From Schumannella sp. (GTDB taxonomy: Bacteria > Actinomycetota > Actinomycetes > Actinomycetales > Microbacteriaceae), in the NCBI GenBank assembly GCA_025463555.1, contig JAODAS010000196.1:1-34897 (forward strand): a stretch of 34,897 nucleotides of DNA, given 5' to 3'. A model generated the notes under the pieces. That model made no database searches and had not been told where the DNA came from. It saw only the letters and a program-made list of their open reading frames with translations. Shown here piece by piece: positions 1-7,711 of this stretch; positions within the stretch are counted from its first letter, which is position 1, and every line of letters begins with the position of its first letter. The position numbers were made by a program, and so were the translations under genes.

Positions 1-209
1 CCCTTGTCGGTCGGCACGCGGCCCGACGAGGTGTGCGGCGCCGCGATCAGCTCCTCTTCTTCGAGCTGCGCCATGTCGTTGCGGATCGTCGCGGCGGAGA
101 CGCCGAAGGCGTGACGCTCGACGATCGTCTTGGAGCCCACCGGTTCACGCGAGGCGACATAGTCCTGCACGATGACACGGAGCACGGACAGGCTGCGCTC
201 GGAGACCAT
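1..209 (-). CDS. hrcA: Heat-inducible transcription repressor HrcA, N-terminal part (runs off the window)
   Basis: The reverse strand from the ATG at 209 reads [18 protein letters not shown] and continues through EPVGSKTI and [15 protein letters not shown]. This is the conserved winged-helix N-terminus of HrcA, the repressor of groE/dnaK-type heat-shock genes, which binds CIRCE operators. About 69 residues are visible; the dimerisation and effector domains lie beyond position 1. The ATG has a purine-rich GGAAGGG about 11 nt upstream. A CIRCE-like inverted repeat sits just upstream (231-257), so autoregulation is likely. In actinobacteria dnaJ usually follows hrcA, outside this window. The ORF track shows only a shadow here because the real frame has no stop inside the window. 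Confidence 0.95.
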   Translation of the reverse strand, partial: MVSERSLSVLRVIVQDYVASREPVGSKTIVERHAFGVSAATIRNDMAQLEEEELIAAPHTSSGRVPTDK

Positions 210-230
210 CCGGTGCACCGCCCTTCCGCC

Positions 231-257
231 TTGGCACTCACGAGATGTGACTGCCAA
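231..257. promoter_or_regulatory. CIRCE heat-shock operator (HrcA binding site)
   Basis: TTGGCACTC-N9-GACTGCCAA matches the CIRCE consensus TTAGCACTC-N9-GAGTGCTAA, with the exact 9-nt spacer and one mismatch between the arms. It lies 22 bp upstream of the hrcA start. HrcA is the known CIRCE ligand, so this supports autorepression. Confidence 0.88.
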
Positions 258-262
258 TTGTA
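257..262 (-). promoter_or_regulatory. Putative -10 element of hrcA
   Basis: TACAAT on the minus strand touches the distal edge of the CIRCE element, so bound HrcA would cover the transcription start. I see no good -35 hexamer at 16-18 bp. Confidence 0.5.
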
Positions 263-417
263 GCGCGACACGCCGTTACCGACCCGTTGCATGCCGTGTT
301 GCGGACCCGCTACCTTTAGGCCGTGCTTGCGCTCCCCCCGTTCCGGGGTATGCGGAGCGCCAGCCCCTAGCTCCTGACCGAACCCGGGGTCCACTTACAC
401 CGAAAGGCACGACGAAT

Positions 418-807
418 ATGACGACACCCGCCCCGCAGCCCGCAGCTGCCGCGCCGCTCTCCGAGGCTGAGGACAAGCAGTGGGCGGGCTTCGCCCACCT
501 CGGCGGCATCCTCGGCTTCCTTCCGTCGCTGATCATCTGGCTCATCTTCAAGGACCGCGGCCCGAAGACCAACGTCGAGGCCAAAGAGGCGCTCAACTTC
601 CAGATCACCGTCGCGATCGCTCAGGTCGCCGTGTTCATCATCAACGCGATCCTCACCGCGGTGACGCTCGGCTTCTGGGGTCTCATCGCATGGATCCTGC
701 CGCTCGCCGTCTACGTGATCTCGCTGATCTGGTCGATCATCGGGTTCCAGAAGGTGAACGCCGGAGGCAGCTACCGCTACCCGATCGCGATCCGCTTCAT
801 CAAGTAA
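418..807 (+). CDS. DUF4870 domain small membrane protein (copy 1 of 3)
   Basis: This 129-aa protein has a short Ala/Pro N-terminus, then a DUF4870 domain (a Tic20-like helical membrane family of unknown function). Visible landmarks are FAHLGGILGF, a KDRG turn after the first helix, EALNFQITVAI in the second, and the closing YRYPIAIRFIK. About three to four membrane helices are expected. The ATG at 418 has GAAAGG about 10 nt upstream; the track ORF begins earlier but that extension is arginine-rich non-coding sequence. A strong hairpin follows, separating it from copies 2 and 3. The domain call is from recognised motifs; the role is unknown. Confidence 0.85.
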   Translation: MTTPAPQPAAAAPLSEAEDKQWAGFAHLGGILGFLPSLIIWLIFKDRGPKTNVEAKEALNFQITVAIAQVAVFIINAILTAVTLGFWGLIAWILPLAVYVISLIWSIIGFQKVNAGGSYRYPIAIRFIK

Positions 808-819
808 CTCTTTTCGTGC

Positions 820-857
820 CACGAGGGCGTCGGACCGACAGGTCCGGCGCCCTCGTG
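820..857 (+). terminator. Rho-independent-type terminator after DUF4870 copy 1
   Basis: The arms CACGAGGGCGTCGGACC and GGTCCGGCGCCCTCGTG form a 17-bp stem (one G-U pair) around a GACA loop, 12 nt after the stop. There is no U-tract, as is common in high-GC actinobacteria. Confidence 0.8.
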
Positions 858-899
858 CTTGGATGGGCAACCACCGCATGATCAAGTGAGATGAGACCC

Positions 900-1469
900 A
901 TGAGCGACTCGAAACCGTCCAGCGCAGGCAAGGCCGCTTCGTCGAAGAAGCCCGCAGCCAAGCCCGCGGCGAAGGCCTCGACGCCGCCGCCCGTCCCGCC
1001 GACGCCACCCGCGCCGCCGATGCCCCCCGTCCCGCCTGCACCTCCGGCACCACCGGCCCCTGCCGCCGCGCCCGCGGCACCCCCGCCCGGCTACGCCGTT
1101 CCCGCACCGGGGTACGCCGTCGTCGTGCCGCTGCGCCCCGACGAGGAGCGCAACCTGTCGATGCTCGCGCACCTGATCTCGTTGCTCGTCAACCTGGTGG
1201 GCGGCGGCTGGATCGTCGCGCTCGTGTTCTACCTGGTGTACAAGGATCGCGGGGCCTTCGTGCGCGCGCACACGGCGACGGAGCTCAACTTCCAGCTCAC
1301 GCTGATCCTGGGGATCATCGCGGGCTACATCCTCTCGCTCGTGCTCATCGGCATCCTCGTGTTCCTGGCGCTGCCGGTGCTGGCGATCGTGTTCGGCATC
1401 ATCGCGACGATGAAGGCGAACCGCGGCGAGTGGTACGTGTACCCGATCGCGATCCGGTTCGTGCACTGA
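900..1469 (+). CDS. DUF4870 domain protein with proline-rich N-terminus (copy 2 of 3)
   Basis: This 189-aa protein begins with a Lys/Ala-rich stretch, then about 50 residues dominated by Pro and Ala (repeated PPAPP/PPVPP), then two GYAV repeats. The C-terminal half is a DUF4870 membrane domain with LVYKDRGAFVRAH, TELNFQLTLI, three or four hydrophobic helices and WYVYPIAIRFVH at the end. The cytosolic tail could be flexible or bind partners; that is inference. The ATG at 900 is preferred over 891 because the AAGTGAG upstream is about 9 nt away from it but abuts 891. It overlaps the next gene by one base (TGATG), so the two are probably translationally coupled. Confidence 0.83.
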   Translation: MSDSKPSSAGKAASSKKPAAKPAAKASTPPPVPPTPPAPPMPPVPPAPPAPPAPAAAPAAPPPGYAVPAPGYAVVVPLRPDEERNLSMLAHLISLLVNLVGGGWIVALVFYLVYKDRGAFVRAHTATELNFQLTLILGIIAGYILSLVLIGILVFLALPVLAIVFGIIATMKANRGEWYVYPIAIRFVH

Positions 1470-1837
1470 TGACCGACCAGCCCGCGAACCCGTACGCTGC
1501 CGCACCGCAGCCGATGAACCCGCAAGACGAGAAGCTGTGGGCGACGCTGACGCATGTCGGCGGCATCCTGTTCGGCTTCGTCGCGCCGCTGATCGCGTAC
1601 CTGCTGCTGCGCGACCGAGGGCCGTTCGTCCGTCAGCACTCGGCGGCCGCACTGAACTTCCAGCTCACGGTGCTGATCGGCTACATCATCGGCGCGGTGC
1701 TCACGTTGCTCCTGATCGGCTTCCTCATCACGATCGCGGTGTGGGCCCTCTCGATCGTCTTCGCGATCCTGGCGGCCATGGCAGCGAGCCGCGGCGAGTA
1801 CTACTCGTACCCGTGGACGATCACGTTCGTGCAGTAG
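1469..1837 (+). CDS. DUF4870 domain small membrane protein (copy 3 of 3)
   Basis: This 122-aa DUF4870 protein has the same landmarks as its neighbours: THVGGILFGF, LLLRDRGPFVRQH, AALNFQLTVLIGY, and a YYSYPWTITFVQ end. Its start codon shares one base with the stop of copy 2, so the track ORF beginning at 1430 is too long. It resembles copy 2 more than copy 1 (the FVR.H and NFQLT segments), which suggests a recent duplication of this pair. It converges with hemW, leaving only 6 nt between the stop codons and no separate terminator. Function unknown. Confidence 0.85.
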   Translation: MTDQPANPYAAAPQPMNPQDEKLWATLTHVGGILFGFVAPLIAYLLLRDRGPFVRQHSAAALNFQLTVLIGYIIGAVLTLLLIGFLITIAVWALSIVFAILAAMAASRGEYYSYPWTITFVQ

Positions 1838-1843
1838 CGGCGA

Positions 1844-3067
1844 TCACGGCAGCAGCCGGCGCACCACGGCGTCGGCCAGCAGGCGTCCGCGCAGGGTGAG
1901 GACGACACGTCCGGCGATGGCCGCGCGTCCGTCGATCAGCCCGTCCGCGATCAGGCCGGCGACGGCTGCGCGGCCGGGGTCGGCGAGCGCCGCGACGGGG
2001 AGGCCGTCGGCGAGGCGGCTGCCCAGCAGCACCGTCTCGACGGATCGGGTCTCGGCGTCGAGGGTCTCGCGCCCGGCCGCAGGAGAGACGCCGGCGGCGA
2101 GCCGCTCGGCGTAGGCGGCGGGGTGCTTGACGTTCCACCAGCGCACGCCGCCGACGTGGCTGTGGGCTCCGGGGCCGACGCCCCACCAGTCCTCCCCCGT
2201 CCAGTACGCGAGGTTATGGCGTGACCGGTGCGAGGCATCCGTCGCCCAGTTGCTGACCTCGTACCAGTGGTAGCCGGCCGCTTCGAGGGTCGCGTCGGCC
2301 TGTTCGTAGAGGTCGGCGGCAAGGTCGTCATCGGGGGCCGGAACCTCGCCCCGCGAGATCTGCCTGGCGAGTTTGGTGCCCTTCTCGACGATGAGCGCGT
2401 ACGCGCTGATGTGATCCGGATGCTGCGCGAGGGCCAGATCGAGCGAAGCCTGCCAGTCCGCGGCGGACTCCCCCGGCGTGCCGTAGATCAGGTCGAGGCT
2501 GACCTGGAGTCCGGCGGCGCGCGCCCACTCGACGACCAACGGGATGCGCTCGGGATCGTGCGTGCGCTCCAGGGTCGCGAGCACGTGCGGCACGGCCGAC
2601 TGCATCCCGAAGCTGATCCGGGTGAACCCGGCCTCGGCGAGCTCGGCCAGCGAGCGCTCGTCGACCGAATCGGGGTTCGCCTCGGTCGTGACCTCGGCGC
2701 CGGGTTGCAGACCCCAGGTGCTCCGGATGCCGGCGAGCAACGCCGCGAGATCGGCCACCGGAAGCAGGGTGGGGGTTCCGCCTCCGAAGAACACCGTCGA
2801 CACGGCACGGCTCGGAGCGCCGGTGACAGCCAGCACGCCCGCGGCCTGGGCGATCTCCGCCAGCGCCTGGCCCGCGTAGTCGCTCTGCTTCACCCCGCGG
2901 ATCTCGTCCGCCGTGTAGGTGTTGAAGTCGCAGTATCCGCACCGCACGCGGCAGAACGGCACATGCACGTACACGCCGAAGGCGCGGTCGCCCCAGCCGG
3001 CGGTGACGCTCGCTGGCAGCAACCCGTCGGCGGGCGCGGGATCGGCGATGGGCAGCGCGGAGGGCAC
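1844..3067 (-). CDS. hemW: Radical SAM protein HemW (heme chaperone, formerly called coproporphyrinogen III oxidase-like)
   Basis: This 407-aa protein carries the radical-SAM cluster motif HVPFCRVRCGYCDFNTY (CxxxCxxC, Cys39/43/46) and the FFGGGTPTLL segment. The HemW/HemN hallmark HNLAYWTGEDWWGVGPGAHS lies in the C-terminal half. HemW family members bind heme and are thought to deliver it to apoproteins; they lack coproporphyrinogen oxidase activity. The GTG at 3067 is chosen because it overlaps the upstream stop by one base (TAGTG) and gives a normal family length; the 591-aa track ORF reads through the upstream gene out of frame. Synteny with lepA and hrcA is typical of actinobacteria. Confidence 0.94.
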   Translation of the reverse strand: MPSALPIADPAPADGLLPASVTAGWGDRAFGVYVHVPFCRVRCGYCDFNTYTADEIRGVKQSDYAGQALAEIAQAAGVLAVTGAPSRAVSTVFFGGGTPTLLPVADLAALLAGIRSTWGLQPGAEVTTEANPDSVDERSLAELAEAGFTRISFGMQSAVPHVLATLERTHDPERIPLVVEWARAAGLQVSLDLIYGTPGESAADWQASLDLALAQHPDHISAYALIVEKGTKLARQISRGEVPAPDDDLAADLYEQADATLEAAGYHWYEVSNWATDASHRSRHNLAYWTGEDWWGVGPGAHSHVGGVRWWNVKHPAAYAERLAAGVSPAAGRETLDAETRSVETVLLGSRLADGLPVAALADPGRAAVAGLIADGLIDGRAAIAGRVVLTLRGRLLADAVVRRLLP

Positions 3068-3687
3068 TACGAGAAGCTGGTCGGCATCGCCGCGAACATG
3101 TACTGGAAGAGCAGAACCGAGAACGCGATGCCGGCGATCAGGAGCGCCACCGTCACCCCGATGTAGACCCACAGCGGGGCAAGGCCGCCGCCGGTGCGGC
3201 GCTTGACGACCACCGACCGGCCGATCACGTAGACGATGCCCGTCAGGAAGGCGAAAGCCCAGTGGAATGGCTGAGGCACGCCGCGCTTCTTGAGCTCGCG
3301 GGAATCGAGCGCCGCGAGCGCGACCGTCGCCGCGTAGGAGAGCCAGCCCAGGGCACCCGTCAGCAGGTAGCCGGGCTGGCTGTACAGGGTGCCCATGCCG
3401 GTGTAGCCGTAGCTCCCGCCCTGGGCGGTGAGAACCGAGTCGATGTACGCCTTCCAGTCGATGGCGAAATAGGTGACAAGGCCAAGTAGCGGCAGCAGCA
3501 CGATCAGCCAGATCCAGAGCGTCCCGGTCTTGGTGCCCTCGGGCGCCTTCAACGGAGCGAACGCCTGGTACGCCTGGGCCTGCTGGCCGACATGCTCGGT
3601 CCACTGGGTGCCATCCCACCAGCGCTGGCCGCCGGGGGCGTTAGCGTCGGGGTACCAGCCGGGGGGAACGTTCGTCGCTTCGGTCAC
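3067..3687 (-). CDS. DUF2510 domain-containing membrane protein
   Basis: This 206-aa protein starts with a DUF2510 motif (PPGWYPDANAPGGQRWWDG, then TQWTEHV), a short Trp-rich domain common at the N-terminus of actinobacterial membrane proteins. Four hydrophobic segments follow, near residues 57-77, 105-127, 140-160 and 175-205. The start is GTG at 3687, with TAGACT exactly 6 nt upstream and no Shine-Dalgarno, consistent with a leaderless message. Its stop overlaps the hemW start, so the two are probably one transcript. Function unknown; the domain call rests on a recognised motif. Confidence 0.82.
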   Translation of the reverse strand: MTEATNVPPGWYPDANAPGGQRWWDGTQWTEHVGQQAQAYQAFAPLKAPEGTKTGTLWIWLIVLLPLLGLVTYFAIDWKAYIDSVLTAQGGSYGYTGMGTLYSQPGYLLTGALGWLSYAATVALAALDSRELKKRGVPQPFHWAFAFLTGIVYVIGRSVVVKRRTGGGLAPLWVYIGVTVALLIAGIAFSVLLFQYMFAAMPTSFS

Positions 3688-3693
3688 GCGGTC

Positions 3694-3699
3694 AGTCTA
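3694..3699 (-). promoter_or_regulatory. -10 element of a leaderless promoter (DUF2510 gene-hemW)
   Basis: TAGACT lies 6 nt before the GTG start on the minus strand. This spacing puts the transcription start at the initiation codon. Confidence 0.6.
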
Positions 3700-3738
3700 G
3701 GGAGATTTCGCCCCCGGTCGCCCGGCAGGCGGCGCTAC

Positions 3739-4404
3739 TCACTCCGTGTTCTCGCCGTCGATCGGCCCGCTCAGTGCCCGTTCATAGCGCGCGGTGTACA
3801 CCTCTTGCATCAGGCGCACGAGCGGGTACCCGAGCCAGAACACCCAGCTCGACGGCCGGGAGAACGACCGGATGGTCAGCCAGACCGAGTCGTCGTCCCG
3901 GTATTCGACGATGAAGGCCTCTTCACCGGTCTCAGGGTGCCCGTGCAGCGTGCCGTAGGCGAAGCCTTTGCGCAGGGGCTCGTCGATCACGTACACGACG
4001 CGGGCCGGAACCCTCGCCGGGTAGAGCGGCACGTGCATGATCGCGGTGTCGCCGGGGCGCAGCAGCGCACTGCCGTCCGGCCCGAACAGGGCCTCGCCTG
4101 CCTCGGTCGTGCCGGCGGGGGTCAGCGGCGTGCCGTCGTCATCGAACGAGACCGGCACGTAGGTGCCCGCGGTGACCTCGGCGGGTGCCTCGAGCGCCTG
4201 CACTGTGATGCCGGAGCGCTTCTGAATGCCCCACGTCATCGTCTCCAGCCACGCGTGCTCCCAGCGCGCCTGGCCGTGCCCGATGCGGATGCGCCGCTCC
4301 ACCGGGCGGAAACCCTTCGGCGGATACTGCATCAGATCTGCCGCCTGGGTGCCGCCGATCGCCCCGTACGTGACGGGCGTCTGCCAGATCGTGCCCGCAT
4401 CCAT
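3739..4404 (-). CDS. DUF1990 family protein
   Basis: This protein of about 221 aa matches DUF1990: VTYGAIGGTQ near the start, YPPKGFRPVERRIRIGHG after it, and a C-terminal part with FIVEYRDDDSVWLTIRSFSRPS. The family is widespread in actinobacteria and has no established function; it looks soluble, with one weakly hydrophobic stretch near the end. The track begins at ATG 4413, but that codon lies inside a good -10 (TAGAAT, 4412-4417) and the next ATG at 4404 is 7 nt downstream of it, so 4404 fits a leaderless start better. Confidence 0.82.
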   Translation of the reverse strand: MDAGTIWQTPVTYGAIGGTQAADLMQYPPKGFRPVERRIRIGHGQARWEHAWLETMTWGIQKRSGITVQALEAPAEVTAGTYVPVSFDDDGTPLTPAGTTEAGEALFGPDGSALLRPGDTAIMHVPLYPARVPARVVYVIDEPLRKGFAYGTLHGHPETGEEAFIVEYRDDDSVWLTIRSFSRPSSWVFWLGYPLVRLMQEVYTARYERALSGPIDGENTE

Positions 4405-4411
4405 GACCCTC

Positions 4412-4417
4412 ATTCTA
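4412..4417 (-). promoter_or_regulatory. -10 element of a leaderless promoter (DUF1990 gene)
   Basis: TAGAAT on the minus strand is 7 nt before ATG 4404. It overlaps the alternative ATG at 4413, which argues against that start. Confidence 0.6.
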
Positions 4418-4445
4418 CGAGAGCGCGCTGATGCCGCCCGAGGAC

Positions 4446-6311
4446 CTACTTCTTCTCCTTGGCCTTCTCGGTGTCGCCCGAGAGTGCAGCGATGAACGCC
4501 TCCTGAGGAACCTCGACGCGCCCGACCATCTTCATGCGCTTCTTGCCCTCTTTCTGCTTCTCGAGCAGCTTGCGCTTGCGGGTGATGTCACCGCCGTAGC
4601 ACTTGGCGAGCACGTCTTTTCGCATGGCCGAGATGCTCTCTCGCGCGATGATGCGCGCCCCGATCGCGGCCTGGATCGGCACCTCGAACTGCTGGCGCGG
4701 GATCAGCTTCTTCAGGCGTTCCGTCATCAGCACGCCGTACGCGTACGCCTTGTCGCGGTGCACGATCGCGCTGAACGCGTCGACCGGCTCGCCCTGCAGC
4801 AGGATGTCGACCTTCACCAGGTCGGCCTCCTGATCCCCTGAGGGCTCGTAGTCGAGCGAGGCGTACCCTGCCGTCTTCGATTTCAGCTGGTCAAAGAAGT
4901 CGAACACGATCTCGCCCAGCGGCATCATGTAGCGGATCTCGACCCGGTCCTCACCGAGATAGTCCATGCCGAGCAGCGCACCGCGGCGCGACTGGCACAG
5001 CTCCATGATCGTGCCGACGTAATCCTTGGGAGCGAGGATCGCGGCCTTCACCATCGGCTCGGAGACGTGCGCGATCTTGGTGCCGGTCGGGAACTCGCTC
5101 GGGTTCGTGACCGTGAACTGCTTGCGGTCCTCGGTCGTCACCTCATAGGTCACGGACGGTGCGGTCGCGATCAGGTCGAGGTCGAACTCCCTCTCGAGCC
5201 GTTCGGTGATGATCTCGAGGTGCAGCAGCCCGAGGAACCCGCACCGGAAACCAAAGCCCAGCGCTACCGAGGTCTCGGGCTCGTAGTTGAGGGCCGCATC
5301 CGAGAGTTTCAGCTTGTCGAGAGCCTCACGCAGCACCGGGTAGTCGCTGCCGTCGATCGGATAGAGGCCCGAGAAGACCATCGGCTTCGGGTCGGTGTAG
5401 CCGGGCAGAGCCTGGGTAGCCGGCTTCGACGCGGTTGTGACCGTGTCGCCCACCTTCGACTGCCGCACGTCTTTCACGCCGGTGATCAGGTAGCCGACCT
5501 CGCCCACCCCGAGACCCTGACTCGGCGTCGGCTCGGGGCTGGAGACCCCGATCTCGAGAATGTCGTGCGTGGCCCGAGTAGACATCATCTGGATACGCTC
5601 GCGCGGGCTCAGGTGCCCGTCGATCATGCGCACATACGTGATGACCCCTCGGTACGAGTCGTAGACCGAGTCGAAGATCATCGCGCGCGCCGGGGCGTCC
5701 CTCACGCCCGTCGGTGCGGGGATCTTCTCGACCACCCGGTCGAGCAGGGCCTCGACACCCTCTCCCGTCTTCCCGCTGACGCGCAGCACGTCCTCGGGAT
5801 CGCAGCCGATCAGCTGGGCCAGTTCGCGGCTGTACTTCTCCGGATCCGCCGCCGGCAGGTCGATCTTGTTCAGCACCGGGATGATCTCGAGGTCGTTCTC
5901 GAGGGCGAGGTACAGGTTCGCAAGAGTCTGGGCCTCGATGCCCTGAGCGGCATCCACCAGCAGCACCGCGCCCTCGCACGCCGCCAGCGAGCGCGACACC
6001 TCGTACGTGAAGTCGACGTGACCGGGCGTGTCGATCATGTTCAGCGCATAGGTGTCGCCTTTGCCCGCGGGACCCTGCCATGGCATCCGGACGGCCTGGC
6101 TCTTGATCGTGATGCCGCGCTCGCGCTCGATGTCCATGCGGTCGAGATACTGCGCACGCATGTCGCGGTCGCTGACGATGCCCGTGATGCCCAGCATGCG
6201 GTCGGCGAGCGTCGACTTGCCGTGGTCGATGTGGGCGATGATGCAGAAATTGCGGATGCGCGACGGATCGGTGGCAGCCGGGGCGAGGGACTGCTGAGCG
6301 CGCGGAGACAT
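4446..6311 (-). CDS. lepA: Elongation factor 4 (LepA), ribosomal back-translocase GTPase
   Basis: This 621-aa protein has the complete translational-GTPase set: G1 AHIDHGKST (residues 26-34), the G2 region RERGITI, G3 DTPGHVDF and G4 NKIDLP. EF-G-like domains follow, then the LepA-specific C-terminus ([26 protein letters not shown] and the Lys-rich [17 protein letters not shown]). LepA acts on ribosomes during elongation or biogenesis. The ATG at 6311 is chosen over the track's 6329 because GGAGAA sits 9 nt before it. The length is slightly above the roughly 600 aa of E. coli LepA because of a short N-terminal extension. It is followed by the DUF1990, DUF2510 and hemW genes. Confidence 0.97.
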   Translation of the reverse strand: MSPRAQQSLAPAATDPSRIRNFCIIAHIDHGKSTLADRMLGITGIVSDRDMRAQYLDRMDIERERGITIKSQAVRMPWQGPAGKGDTYALNMIDTPGHVDFTYEVSRSLAACEGAVLLVDAAQGIEAQTLANLYLALENDLEIIPVLNKIDLPAADPEKYSRELAQLIGCDPEDVLRVSGKTGEGVEALLDRVVEKIPAPTGVRDAPARAMIFDSVYDSYRGVITYVRMIDGHLSPRERIQMMSTRATHDILEIGVSSPEPTPSQGLGVGEVGYLITGVKDVRQSKVGDTVTTASKPATQALPGYTDPKPMVFSGLYPIDGSDYPVLREALDKLKLSDAALNYEPETSVALGFGFRCGFLGLLHLEIITERLEREFDLDLIATAPSVTYEVTTEDRKQFTVTNPSEFPTGTKIAHVSEPMVKAAILAPKDYVGTIMELCQSRRGALLGMDYLGEDRVEIRYMMPLGEIVFDFFDQLKSKTAGYASLDYEPSGDQEADLVKVDILLQGEPVDAFSAIVHRDKAYAYGVLMTERLKKLIPRQQFEVPIQAAIGARIIARESISAMRKDVLAKCYGGDITRKRKLLEKQKEGKKRMKMVGRVEVPQEAFIAALSGDTEKAKEKK

Positions 6312-6350
6312 GACCCGCCATTCTCCCATCTCCGCGCGGGCGGCTGCGCC

Positions 6351-6413
6351 AACTCCGACGTGAAGGGGCCCTCGTCCACGGGTCGTGGACGAGGGCCCCC
6401 GTCAGTCGGAGTT
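6351..6413 (-). terminator. Long two-tier hairpin between the DUF4190 gene and lepA
   Basis: The inner stem is a perfect 16 bp (6365-6380 with 6384-6399, loop GGT). It is enclosed by a perfect 9-bp outer stem, AACTCCGAC with GTCGGAGTT (6351-6359, 6405-6413), across a 5x5 internal loop. It begins 10 nt past the stop of the upstream minus-strand gene and 40 nt before the lepA start, so it most likely terminates that transcript. No T-tract is present. Confidence 0.8.
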
Positions 6414-6423
6414 AGCCGGGCGG

Positions 6424-6741
6424 CTAGTACCAGCCGGTGAGCGCGCCGGCGATCCAGAGCGGCACGAACGCCGCGACGCCGATGAGGGCGAGCAGGATGC
6501 CGCCGAAGACGCCGACGAACCCGAGTGCGATGCCCCAGTTGGCGGTGAGGCGGCCGGACGGCTCCTTCGAGCGGCCGATGAAGCCGAACACGATGGCGGC
6601 GATCGAGACGAAGCCCTGGCCGATCACGATGCCGACGATGCCGAGCACGAGTGCGGTGGTGCTGAAGACGGTGGTCGCGGCCTGCGGGACGGCGGCGAGG
6701 CTCTCCGCCGGAACTGCGGTCTGAGTGGTTGCTGTTGTCAT
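6424..6741 (-). CDS. DUF4190-like small membrane protein
   Basis: This 105-aa protein has an Ala/Thr-rich soluble N-terminus of about 25 residues. It is followed by three hydrophobic segments, ALVLGIVGIVIGQGFVSIAAIVFGF and two Gly-rich helices, separated by GRSKEPSGRLTANWGIALGF. The alternation of LGIVG helices and an IALGF segment is typical of DUF4190 proteins, whose role is unknown. TAGCCT lies exactly 6 nt before the ATG, with no Shine-Dalgarno. It ends just before a long terminator hairpin. The family call is moderate; membrane character is clear. Confidence 0.75.
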   Translation of the reverse strand: MTTATTQTAVPAESLAAVPQAATTVFSTTALVLGIVGIVIGQGFVSIAAIVFGFIGRSKEPSGRLTANWGIALGFVGVFGGILLALIGVAAFVPLWIAGALTGWY

Positions 6742-6747
6742 GCTCTC

Positions 6748-6753
6748 AGGCTA
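6748..6753 (-). promoter_or_regulatory. -10 element of a leaderless promoter (DUF4190-like gene)
   Basis: TAGCCT is followed by GAGAGC and then ATG on the minus strand, a 6-nt spacing. Confidence 0.6.
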
Positions 6754-6781
6754 GGAACCGGCCGCCGGGCGGCCCAGGGAG

Positions 6782-7711
6782 TTAACCCCCCGATCGCGCG
6801 GGGGCGACCTCACGAGTGAGGATCTGCCGGAGCGCGTGCTCCAGCTCGGGGTAGTCGAAGACGAAGCCGGCATCGAGCAGACGCTTCGGCAGAACCCAGC
6901 GGCTCTTGAGGATCAGCTCCGTCTCGGTGCGGAGAACCAGGGCACCGGCCTCGAGCGCGAGGCGGGGCAAGGGGATGCCGATGGGCACCCCGAGCACGCG
7001 ACGCAGGGTGGCCATCACCTCGCGATTCGTCGACGGGTGGGGACTGGTGATGTTGACAACGCCGCCGAGGTCGCTGGTTTCGAGGAACCGCATCGCGCGG
7101 AACACATCATCCAGGTGCACCCAGCTGAAACGCTGCCGGCCGCCGCCGGACGGACCTCCCAGCTGCGGGCCGCCCAGCCCGGCTCGCGCCAGGCCGACGA
7201 GCGGTGTCAGCGCGGACCCGTCGCCGAGCGTGATGGCGGTGCGCATCGCGACCTGGCGGACCCCTTCGCGCGCGGCGTCGAAGAACGTCCTCTCCCAGCT
7301 GGTCGCGACCTCCACCGAGAAGCCCTTGCCGATCTCACCATCGGCTTCGGTCTGCGGCCGGTCGTCGGCGTGCCGATAGATGGTGGCGGTGCTCGCGTTC
7401 AGCCAGAGCGGGGGCGGGGCGTCGACGGCGGCGACGGCACGACCCAGCTCGGCGGTGGTCTCCAGCCGCGAGCGGAAGATCTCGGCGCGGTTGCGGTCGT
7501 TGTAGCGGCAGTTGACGCTCTTGCGTGCCAGGTTGACCAGCACGTCGGCTCCGTCGATGGCGCGGGCGATCGCCTCCGTGTCGCCCCAGACCGCGTCGGC
7601 GTCGCGGCGCCCGATCGTCGTGACCGTGTCGCCTGCCATCCGATAGAGCTGGGCGAACCGTGATCCCATGAACCCGTGCGCCCCCGCGATGACGATCCGC
7701 GCGGCCGTCAT
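6782..7711 (-). CDS. NAD(P)-dependent epimerase/dehydratase, TIGR01777 (SDR39U1) family
   Basis: This 309-aa protein is an atypical short-chain dehydrogenase. The nucleotide-binding motif is GAHGFMGSR (residues 10-18), followed by GADVLVNLARKSVNCRY, a substrate-region WLNASTATIYRHADD, FSWVHLDDV, and the DUF1731 C-terminus. This fits the family that includes E. coli YfcH and SULA-like epimerases. The substrate is unknown. Its ATG overlaps the stop of the upstream patatin gene (ATGA), so the two genes are co-translated. It ends about 40 nt before the next gene, with no obvious hairpin. Confidence 0.87.
   Translation of the reverse strand: MTAARIVIAGAHGFMGSRFAQLYRMAGDTVTTIGRRDADAVWGDTEAIARAIDGADVLVNLARKSVNCRYNDRNRAEIFRSRLETTAELGRAVAAVDAPPPLWLNASTATIYRHADDRPQTEADGEIGKGFSVEVATSWERTFFDAAREGVRQVAMRTAITLGDGSALTPLVGLARAGLGGPQLGGPSGGGRQRFSWVHLDDVFRAMRFLETSDLGGVVNITSPHPSTNREVMATLRRVLGVPIGIPLPRLALEAGALVLRTETELILKSRWVLPKRLLDAGFVFDYPELEHALRQILTREVAPARSGG

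Noticed and set aside
1844-3619. 591-aa HemW with an N-terminal extension
   Set aside because: The extension is a frame inside the DUF2510 gene. HemW starts at GTG 3067, giving normal length and a 1-nt overlap.
5067-6440. Plus-strand ORF of 457 aa
   Set aside because: It is antisense to lepA. Its composition (Arg, Asp, Val, His rich) is that of a complementary frame.
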